The position numbers and the translations under genes were made by a program. Below, one piece after another: positions 49,756-58,662 of a stretch of 64,000 bases of DNA. Numbering within the stretch: position 1 is the first letter of the stretch; each line of letters starts with the position of its first letter. The notes under the pieces were generated by a model, which saw only the letters and a program-made list of their open reading frames with translations, ran no database searches and had not been told where the DNA came from. The DNA lies in NCBI GenBank assembly GCA_003615045.1, contig ML014146.1, positions 63,070 through 127,069 of the forward strand, written 5' to 3'. This stretch comes from Caulochytrium protostelioides. Its lineage: Eukaryota > Chytridiomycota > Caulochytriomycetes > Caulochytriales > Caulochytriaceae.

Positions 49756-50286
49756 CTATTGGGCCGAAGAAGACAAGACGACCGGGCGCAGCGGCATACC
49801 GGTCAGGATATCATACCGTTCAGCCGTTGCGGGTTTCTGCTGCTGCTGCTGTTGGTGGTGGGGCTGCTGTTGTTGGGACGGCAGGTGGACGTTCGTCGGG
49901 TGGGCCGACTGACGCGGCGCATGCGAGTTCACGAGCATCGCTGGCAAGATGAGCGAGGTCTGGTACTGCCACGGGTTGTCGTTCACGGGCGCGCGAGCGT
50001 CAGTCGCAACGTGCAGCGGCGCAGCGGAGGAAGCCCGAGACTCGGCGGTGGAGGGCGCTTGGACGGCATGGTCAACGTGGGTCGGAGCCAGCGCGGTCGA
50101 GGGGGTGACCGTGGATGCGCCGGCAGGACTCGATGCAGCGACGGCCACGGGGCCCGACAGCGAGGTCGTCGTGGCAGGTTTTTTGGTAGGCGATGCGGGG
50201 GCGCGCTTGGTGCTGCCGCCCTTGGTGGGCGCGCGGTGGTTGTGGTAGACTGAGCGGTACTCGCTCTGATAGCGCTGGATGGCCAT
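49756..50286 (-). CDS. Unknown small Gln/Ala-rich protein with conserved-looking ends
   Basis: From the ATG at 50286 the frame is 176 residues (two in-frame codons upstream do not change the picture). I do not recognise it. The N-terminus MAIQRYQSEYRSVYHNHRAP and two C-terminal segments, NPWQYQTSLILPAMLV and RYDILTGMPLRP, are rich in Trp, Tyr and Pro and look constrained. The rest is Ala/Ser/Thr-rich, with runs of Gln and His around 135-150 encoded by CTG-type repeats on the + strand. There is no signal peptide or membrane helix. Short motif-bearing proteins with x-I-L-T-G endings are seen among microtubule inner proteins, and it faces DNAL1 tail to tail, but that link is speculative. Lack of a stop over this length in a moderately GC-rich region gives some support to its being real. 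Confidence 0.5.
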   Translation of the reverse strand: MAIQRYQSEYRSVYHNHRAPTKGGSTKRAPASPTKKPATTTSLSGPVAVAASSPAGASTVTPSTALAPTHVDHAVQAPSTAESRASSAAPLHVATDARAPVNDNPWQYQTSLILPAMLVNSHAPRQSAHPTNVHLPSQQQQPHHQQQQQQKPATAERYDILTGMPLRPVVLSSSAQ

Positions 50287-52465
50287 TATGGAAAAGCGCA
50301 ATGATGAAGCCGGTAGATCGTGAAACCAAGGGGGGCAGGATGAACACGATTCGCCGATATGACCAAAGGCGGAGTCAAAGCGTACGTTGGGACATCATCC
50401 GTCGCTCATGTCCATGTGACTCATTGATAAGACCGGTTCCGGCCATCACAAACCCTTCACGCGACATGCGGCAAGTCATGATCCGAGAATGACGAGAAGA
50501 TCGGCATGCGGTTCCTGTTTGAATTTATACGACAGGATTAACGAGCGTGATGTCCGCTCCCCTACGTTCATGAGCCGGCGCCAACAAGCTTGGACCCGGA
50601 AACGACCATGACTGTGGCGGCGGGGAGGCGCGCCGCTCCACGCAGGCCATGCCTTCACTCGTGCTCACGCGGGGGTCTCTCGCTCTCTCTCACTCTCTCT
50701 TTCGGGAATCGACTTCGTCTCTCTTTTTTTCTCTTCTGAACTTCACTGCTTCTCCATGCCGCCGCCTTCTTCCGCTCTGCGGGTGCACGCGGGCCCGCTT
50801 GGATAGGCATCGCCGTCACCTTATATTTATCGTTCGAGCGTGTGGCGGACGGGTGATCTGCCCGTGATGGGGTCTGACGGACCGAGCTGCCATCACCTGG
50901 CAAAGGGGTCCCCAAGCTGGCGAATCGGCGCGACAGGAGGATCGACGCGACGGGCCGATCGGCAACGGCCAGCGAGAGTCCGCGCGGACCGAATGCACGC
51001 TGACTGAGGCCGCTTGAGCCCGCGCTCAGGCCAAAGCCTCTCTCGTTCTCCCTCCTTCTGCCGCACGTTCTCACATTCCTGCTCCTGCTCCTGCTCCTGC
51101 TTCCACTCCCGCTCCCGCTCCCGCTGTTGCGGCAAGCGCACGGCGCTGATCGTGCCTCGTCGCGAAAGTGGAAGATGAGGGGGAGACGGGCATGGTGCGC
51201 CGCCATCGTGCCATGGCGGACCAGGATGGGAGGATGGGGGCAGATTCCATGGCGCAAATCAATCACGCCCGAGCTGACGCGATCGGCATCAGAGCCGCAC
51301 ACTGGGGACGCGGCCGTTCCGTAAGAAGCACGCAGGGGACCGGTGAGTGAACCTCCGACCGGGTAAACCAATGCACATGCTCCTGCTCGTGCTCACGCTC
51401 GCTCACTCTGGCTTGTCCCGGGCTTTTGGTGCTTGCGAGCCGGCCCGATGCTGCTCGTGCATCTTGCGGCGGTGCCGCCCGCGGCGGTAGGCACGGCCTG
51501 GCGCGCGCTCGCGCTCAGCGGTTTGTTTGGATTTGGCGACGCCAGCGTTTATTGAGCTCGCCGCTTGATTGACTGTGCCACGGTGCCGCTATCGAGAGGA
51601 GGGTTCCCGATGCTCACGGCCGTGAGCGGGAGCACATGATCAGCGATGTGGCCCCCCTGGGTGGGCGCAGACCATGCCGGGCAGACGCCCCTTCCTTGAG
51701 AGATCGGCGGCAGCCGTCGGAGGCCGGGAGGCCGGAGGGACCGGGGGCCGGACGGGCGGAGGCGACAATTCCTCGGAGCCCAACTCGACTCGATCGACAG
51801 AGGTGAAGATCACGCTTGCTCGCCTTCAACGAGGTGCCCATACCCACGTTGGATGCCCATGCGCTCTGGTGGCCGCGGACCGCCATGATGTGGCGAATGG
51901 CATCGCCACGCAGACACATCATTGTCAAGCGGGAGCGCAAGAGCCACCGTGGTGAAGGGTTCGGCACCGACCCAGTTCCCGCGCCGCAACCGAACGAGAC
52001 CGACGCGGTTCTATCCGGCCTTGGTTACCAAATACAATAATAAATAATAAACGCCACCCATGGTAGAATTCTAAGTGAGAACGGTTCATGCCGAGACCGG
52101 AATCGGGCGTCTTGGAAGGTATTACATTGCGTCATGTCACCGAATATTCGTTAAGAAGCCGAGCGTCGGCGTGGACAAGGAGCAGCCAGCCAAACGATAC
52201 TGCGGAGCACACCCCATAGAAGAAATGGTTTCTCTGTATAAGCTTTGCTGGCGTTACGTTTATGGCAAGGGTCTTCATTGGCCTTCCCGAAGAGTCGCTC
52301 CCTTGTCCACAAAAGAAGACATCGTCCTTGGACCACGTGCTGCCGATACCCTACGCCTTGATACCTCATTGAACAAGAGCTCGGACGATACCGACCATAC
52401 ACTTCGCTATCTTCATTTTCTGTGCCGCCGTTGCGTCCCAAGCCCACCCTCGACACACCGCCGCC
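50287..52465. other. Spacer upstream of the unknown protein and of the paxillin-like gene
   Basis: About 2.2 kb between divergent genes. It includes a CT-rich tract (50671-50745), a CTCCTG/CTCCCG hexamer array (51080-51127) and an AT-rich patch TACAATAATAAATAATAAA near 52030-52050. A 238-codon minus-strand frame across 50655-51371 owes its Gly-Ser and Arg-Ser stretch to the hexamer array. I see no supported gene. Confidence 0.5.
51080..51127. repeat. CTCCTG/CTCCCG hexamer array
   Basis: Four CTGCTC-type units are followed by CTCCCG-type units, so the array changes unit halfway. It belongs to the same imperfect six-base class as the other spacer arrays. Confidence 0.7.
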
Positions 52466-53296
52466 ATGGATGACTTAGGTAACGCTTTGTTTGTGCTGCT
52501 TATATCGAAAATCTGCCAAGTCGTCAGACATCAACCAACGTGGCTACTCACGCTCGCTCGCCTTTTTATTCCATCTCTGGGGATTCTGATCGCATTAATA
52601 TGCGCGTGCATTTATGCTTATGCACTGTGATGTCTTACAGATAAGCTGCTGGCCGACTTGTCGGCCAAGGTCCACGGCCAAGGCTCGGGCGATCCGCTTG
52701 CGCCCTGCATAGACAGCACGCCCGAAAACGCGGTGACGTGCAACTTTTGCAACGAATTCATTATGTCAGATGATTACATTATTGCTGGCAGCAACACATT
52801 CCACAAGGAGCACTTTTTTTGCAGTCAGTGTGGTGAACTGTTCCCGGAAGAGGCGACGTTTTACCAGCACGAAGGCCGCGCTTACTGCGAGGCTGACTTT
52901 ATCGCCATGTTTTCCGAGCAGTGCTATGGCTGCAACCAACCTTTGTTGGACAACATTCTGGATGCGCTCGGCCACAAATGGCATACGCGCTGTTTTACCT
53001 GCCATTACAAGGGCTGCACAACCAATCTCTCGCAGCAGGGGTTTCTCACTCACAACGATGAACCCTTCTGCGCCACGCATTACCCAGCTGTGGCATCGAC
53101 GCTGTGCATGGGCTGTGACAAACCTATCGAAGGTCGTTGCTTCACGGTGAACGGCCGCAAGTTCCACATCGATCACTTTATCTGTTCCTTTTGCAAGCAG
53201 CGCATTGAGTTACCCAACTCACCAAATCAAGCCACCTTCCGGTGGCAGAGTGACAAACCATTCTGCATGAAATGCCATATTAAGCTCTACGGCTAA
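52466..53296 (+). CDS. PXN: Paxillin-like LD-motif and three-LIM protein, 13-nt first coding exon
   Basis: The coding sequence joins exon 1 (52466-52478, only 13 nt) and exon 2 (52641-53296), 222 residues. The 162-nt intron begins GTAACG and ends TTACAG; phases fit (G plus AT gives Asp). The spliced N-terminus is MDDLDKLLADLSAKV, a textbook LD motif (LDxLLxxL) at the same place as LD1 of animal paxillin, which also starts MDDLD. Exon 2 alone has no ATG in this region, which confirms the upstream exon. Three LIM domains follow: CNFCNEF...CEADF (about 32-85), CYGCNQPL...CATHY (about 93-146) and CMGCDKPI...CMKCH (about 152-215), each with the expected Cys/His zinc ligands. Animal paxillin has five LD motifs and four LIMs, so this is a reduced form. 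Paxillins scaffold cortical actin and adhesion sites; yeast Pxl1 acts in polarity and cytokinesis with Rho1/Cdc42 factors. Confidence 0.92.
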
Positions 53297-53653
53297 ATAT
53301 ACTTTATATATACACCGGTGCATGCCGAGATGGATCAGATCCTGACCAAGATGAAACCCCCGGACCCCACGGCCGTGCCGATCTCTCGCGCGTCCCCGGC
53401 AGGCTCCCACCCCACCGCGCCGACGGCGGTCAACCGGCTCCGCATGTCCCGGGTGTATGCCCAGACGCATGTGGTCCTGAAACCTCGTCAACGCCGGCGC
53501 AAGGGAACCTTGGTCCGAAGTATGCTATGGTGTGATTCCACCAACGGTAAGTTCGTGAGCCGCGATCGCAACGCCGCTATGAACATCCGACGCTATCTGG
53601 CCTCACGGGTCAGACCGATGGCGTTGTGTCGCCTCCCCAGCCAAACCCCATAG
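53297..53653 (+). pseudogene. Decayed C-terminal fragment of a Fanzor/TnpB-like nuclease
   Basis: A frame of about 111 codons (first ATG 53330) ends at TAG 53651. Its second half resembles the C-terminus of the TnpB/Fanzor (OrfB) family. RMSRVYAQTHVVLK (42-54) sits where the zinc ribbon's first pair lies (usual pattern TSxxCxxCxxxL). LWCDS (70-74) sits at the second pair. SRDRNAAMNIRRYL (81-94) matches the last RuvC motif, whose Asp is catalytic. The two cysteines of the first pair are replaced by Tyr and Thr, and everything N-terminal to this point (guide-binding and most of RuvC) is missing, so it cannot be active. It begins 21 bp after the paxillin-like stop and in the same frame. I infer an old insertion of which only the 3' part survives. 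No terminal repeats were identified. The family call rests on motif spacing, without a database search. Confidence 0.65.
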
Positions 53654-54678
53654 CAGCCCTTGGTCGGCAAGCTCATCCGACGATAAGCCGAATGCGCTGC
53701 CGCGGGAGACCCCTGGGGTCCACCTTGATCACCACGGAACCGCGAGCCAGTGTCATTCTGGGGTTAAACAACGTGGACCAGCAAGGTCGAAGCAGATCAC
53801 GCGTGCATTCTGCCAGCAGGTGTGGCCACAGGAGGTGGGCCCACGGATTCGGGAAGTAGGGGTCGAACCAAGGCAGGTGTGGACTAAGGGAGGGCCGGCG
53901 GCGTCATTTTCGCCCTCTGCGCCCCTCCACCCCTCTTGCACTCCCTCGCTTTCTTTGTCCCGCCAACCGCCGTGTTGCTCGGGTGGAGCAACGCGGCCTT
54001 GTGCGAATCATCTGAAACGTTGCATGTTGCATGAGCCGAGAACGATCTGCCGCATTCCAATGCATGGGTCTATAAATCTGAGCAAACGTTAACAAAAATA
54101 ATTGACTGATATGATTGCGTTGCTCGGGTGTATCTCATGATGCGGGTAGTTGAGGGACCATCTCCAGACTAGTCATCTCGGTGCCACGCGGCCCGTCGCT
54201 GGCCGAGCCGGCCGAGTCGCGCCCCATGCCCCAATGGTCAACACCAAAGGACTCAAAACATGCGCCGATCGGCAATCAACACGTCGGAGTTCACCCGGAG
54301 GCCGATCGGTGGCTGCGACATCCCCTTCTGCTAGCGCGCAACGCTGGATGAAGGCTTCCCCGGAACATCCATGTTTGTCCGGGTGCCCCTTCTTTATACC
54401 GAGGGATGCATATGAGATCTGTCTGGAGCATGACGACGATCAGGATAGCGTTGATGATCCCTCATAAGCGACGTGGAAGGGGCGACCTGGGGTCTTGAAA
54501 GCCTAAACATAATGACATCACATCTCTGCATCTCAGGAAAACCAAAACATCCCTCTTCGTCCGGCCTCTGAATCAATTGAATCAATTCCACATTGAATCC
54601 GAAGCACGCCATCCTGCCTCAGTCGCGGCCGTGCTTCTGCCAACATCGAACCATTCATGCCGCCCACGTAACATAGCC
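53654..54678. other. Spacer upstream of the type IIC ATPase
   Basis: About 1 kb between the nuclease relic and the ATPase start. It may contain more decayed element sequence on the left, but I find no motif. The ATPase frame is open from 54577, but its first residues are unconserved and the ATG at 54679 has the better context. Confidence 0.45.
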
Positions 54679-57600
54679 ATGGCCGACCCACCCCCACCCG
54701 CCTCGACGGGGAAATCCAGTGGGACGGGCAACTGGTTCCAGCGATCCTTCCACCGGCACAGCACCCAGCATGCCGCGCTCGTGCTTGCACAGCCCGAGAC
54801 CGCCGCCACGGGCGGACCCACCGATGGGATTCCGTTGACGCCGACTTCGCCCCACGGGGTAGGCCACAGCAGCACGAATGGCAGCGTGCCACCGACGTCA
54901 CCGATCGCAGCACCCGGCGAAGGCAAGCTGAATGGCGACCGTGGCATCGACGACGCGCTGCTGTCGATTGATATTGTGGAGCACCAATGGCCGATGACAA
55001 AGCTGCTGACCGAATATCAGACGCATTTCGTATCGCGGCGGCCAGCTGACTCGGAGGGCTTGGCCGAAATCCACGTGGTGGCCGCGCGAGAGAAGTGGGG
55101 CCGGAACGCCAATCCACCCCCCGCGAAGCGGCGTTGGTATGCAAAGTATCTCAGCTCGCTGCTCAATTTGTTCAATGTCATGCTGCTCGTCGGTGCCGTC
55201 TCGTACCTTATTCTCTATGTGTTTGACCAGGACGACACGGATGTACTCTGGATCTCGATTGTGCTGCTAGTTGTGGCGTTCGCCAATGCGGCGATTGAAA
55301 CCTACCAGACGATCAAAATTTCGTCGCTACTGCGCTCGTACAATGAGATGATCAGCCCTGTCTGCCACGTCATTCGCAACAAGACGTTGATGGATGTCCA
55401 CCACGACGACCTCGTTCCTGGGGATTTGATTCTCTTCCGCCCGGGCGAGCGCGTGCCCGCGGACTGTGTCCTTGTCGCCTGCAGCAACTTCAACATAGAC
55501 TCGAGCGCGTTGACGGGCGAGACAGAACCGCTGCGCAAGATGGTGATCGAGAAGGGCGCCCCCGAGACCTGCCCGCACATGGAGGCCAGCAATCTGCTGT
55601 TCAGCGGATGTAACGTGCTCTCAGGCGAAGCTTATGGGCTCGTGATTCGCACGGGCCCGCGATCCATGATCGGCCGCATCGCGAAGCTTTCGGGCCGCGC
55701 CTCGACCAAAACCTCCCGCGTCCCGCTCAACCGTGAGATTCGCCGGTTCGGCCACACAATCACACTGCTGGCGCTGGCGACGGCCATCGTGCTGTTTACA
55801 ATAGCGATGGCCCTCCGCCGCTCGTTCCGCAACTCTCTCCAGGTCGCACTGGGCATTCTGCTGGCATGGGTACCCCAAGGCCTAGCGGTGACCGTGACCC
55901 TGATTCTGAGCATTTCGGCGGGCCGCATGATCCACAAGAGTATCCTCGTCAAGGATCTGCATGGCGTGGAGACGCTCGGTGCGATCACGATGCTCGCGAC
56001 CGACAAGACAGGAACCCTGACGCGCAACGCGATGCAGGTCACGCATCTGTGGACCAACGGGATACTCGCTTGGGCCGGGATTGGCGGACCCGATCAGTGC
56101 CCCAAAGGCGAGCGCTACCTGCGCCGTGACGAGCCGGGTCTCCAGAATGTTCTGCACTGTAGCGTTCTTTGCGCGAATATTCAAGTCGAGCGTTCCGGCG
56201 AAAACAACTCGGAAGTCACCTATCGTGGTGATGCGACCGAAACGGGGTTGATGCGATTCGTTGCCTCAAGGCTGCAAAATTGGGACAGTCTGCGAAAACT
56301 GTATCCGTCCGTCTTTTCGATCAGCTTCAGCAGCACCTCCAAGTACCAGCTCTCGATCCACCGCAAGTCCCATGCGCAGGGCGGATTAACGTTGTATGCG
56401 AAGGGCGCACCTGAAGTAATTATGGGGTTCTGCGACAAGATCATGTTGGATGGCCGCGAAGCGCCGCTGACCCCGGCTCATCTGGCTGCCTACCAAGAAA
56501 TGCAGAACACCATGTCTGCCAACGGATCGCGCTTGATTGCCTTTGCCCAGCGACCCCTCGATAGCATGCGCTTTCCGGACAACTATGCGTTCAGCACCGA
56601 CAAGAACAACATCCCCACCTCGGGGCTCTGCTTGCTGGGGATCGTCGCGCTGGAAGACCCCTTGAAAGACCGCGTCAAGGAATCAATTGGAATCATGCGA
56701 TCAGCCGGTATCCGCGTGGTGATGATCACGGGTGACCATCCGCGCACCGCAGAGGCCGTGTCGCGCAAATGCAATATCCTGACGGGCCGAACCCGCGCGG
56801 AGGTCGCTGAAGCGCAGGGCGTCCGCGAGGCCGATCTGAACCCGGGGCAGTACAATGCTTGGATCATCTCCGGTAAGGACATGCTGACCATGACCCCCAG
56901 GGACTGGCTGCATGTCTGGCTGTGCGAAGAAGTCATCTTTGCCCGCATCAATCCACTCCAGAAAGTGGAGATCGTGGCACGGGCCCGTGAGGCGGGCCAT
57001 ATCGTGGGTGTCACGGGTGACGGCGTCAACGATGCCGCGGCGCTGAAGGAAGCCGACCTGGGAATCGCCATGAACCGAACCGGCTCGCAGGTCTCCAAAG
57101 ACGCCGCAGACATGATTGTGCTCGACGACCAGTTCGCCTCGATCGCAACCGGCATTCTCGAAGGTCGTCTCATCTTCCACAACTTAAAGAAGGCCATCCA
57201 ATACTCGCTCAGTCACATCATGGCCGAGATCATCCCTTATGTCTGCGCGATTCTTTTTGGGCTGCCCTTCAGTCTAACTTTCCTCCAGATCCTCGTCGTG
57301 GATTTAGGGTTTGAGCTCTTTTTGACCTTGTCATTTGCCTGGGATCCTGTCGAAGACCAGGCGGCCATGATGACGATGCCACCGCGAAGACCGTTCAATC
57401 CAGACTTGTTGCGGTGGAAGTATGACAATCCCGACTACGAAAAAAAGAGCGCGACCGCCCCCGCAGGCCAGGGCGTCGGCGTCGATGCGACCAGCCCCGC
57501 ACCGGACCAGAACGACGATGCTCAGGCTCTGTTGCAGGACGAGAGCAGCGACGAAATCAAGCTACTGCACAACCGTTACACAGGATACATGGCCGAGTTA

Positions 57601-58419
57601 CGAATGATGCTTACGCAGCGACGCTACTGGCTGGAACAGTACGCGGAGATGCGGGACATTAGCAAACGACAGGCGCACAACGCCCTCGTTGACCGTGAGC
57701 TGCTCTACTGGGCCTATCTCGAAGCCGGGATGCTCGAATTTTGCGCGGCCTACCTTACCTTCCTGGTGGTCTTCAGCAAGCTCGGCTTCAATCTGTCGGA
57801 TTTGCACCGCGCTGCGGTAGGAGAATACTTCCGTTCCTCATCGCCTGTCTTTGTGACGAATCACGGCCTCGAAATTTCGGCCGCCGCGCAAGTCTCGGCT
57901 CTCTGTCAAGCCCAGAGCGCTTATTATTTGTCCATTCTCATCATGCAGATCTGGAACAGCTTTTGCTGCAAAGCACGAATTCGCTTGCCTTATGGCCTGT
58001 TCATGTTCCGGTAAGCATTTGCATTTCCTTGCGAAGAGTCCTAATCCGATCAGTGGTGAAGGCAAGACTTACGTTAGCGAGTCGCATACTCACACATACC
58101 GGATCTTGATTTTTTTCTTTTTCGTGACGGATCCGCCGATAGCAACACGAAAACGATCATCTCGATCGTGGGGAGCGCCCTGTTCGCAATCGGCGTCGTG
58201 TACATTCCCTTCATGAACGCTGTGTTCCGGACCTCCTACCAACTCAATCCGCTGTTCCTCTTTATACCCTTCGGATTCGGCGCTTTCCTGCTGTGCTACG
58301 CGACGCTGCGCCGCTTGGCACTTCGACGCTGGAACCCTGAGAAGTGGGCTGTGACGATGACCGCAGGCGAGGCGCGATGGCAGGCATCGGAATGGGTAAG
58401 GCACTTCGCCAACTTTTGA
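54679..58419 (+). CDS. P-type IIC cation ATPase (Na+,K+-ATPase alpha-like), two exons
   Basis: Exon 1 (54679-58010) and exon 2 (58143-58419) give 1202 residues. The 132-nt intron begins GTAAGC and ends CGATAG; phases fit (CG plus C gives Arg). Exon 2 supplies the last membrane helices (TIISIVGSALFAIGVVYIPF). The start in CCATGG is preferred over an upstream ATG at 54577. Residues 1-90 are Ser/Pro-rich. P-type hallmarks are LTGETEP, Asp442 in DKTGTLT, TGDGVNDAAALKEADLGIAM and the ISLLN-type segment KYLSSLLNLFNVMLLVG. Class IIC is indicated by LLAWVPQGLAVTVTL, LHGVETLGAITMLATD and the M6 LVVDLGFELFLTLSFAWD. It should be an ion pump of the plasma or an internal membrane. Key ion-site residues differ from animal pumps (see findings), so the transported ion is uncertain. 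No beta subunit is in the window. Confidence 0.92.
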
Positions 58420-58662
58420 CGCTAAGAAGATCTGACTGACCCGTTGATGCACGCTCTTTGAGAGAAACCTGCACCGTACTCATTCGGCTGTTTCTATTCT
58501 AACTGCCCCTGTCCTTTTCCTTTCTTTTGTTTGGCACCCATTGCCTAGTCGCATGCCATCTCGAGCGAGTCTATCTAAACACATATGCCATATAGATACA
58601 GATCATGTCAGAGAGTGCGATAATGGAATCAGAGGAGCAGGCTACGCTGCTCGAAATTGCCG
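58420..58662. other. Convergent 3' spacer
   Basis: Short AT-richer spacer between the ends of the ATPase and PRP4 genes. Nothing else is seen. Confidence 0.5.

Noticed and set aside
50655-51371. 238-codon minus-strand frame with GSGSGS and RSRSRS runs
   Set aside because: The runs come from a CT-rich hexamer array and the rest resembles no protein.
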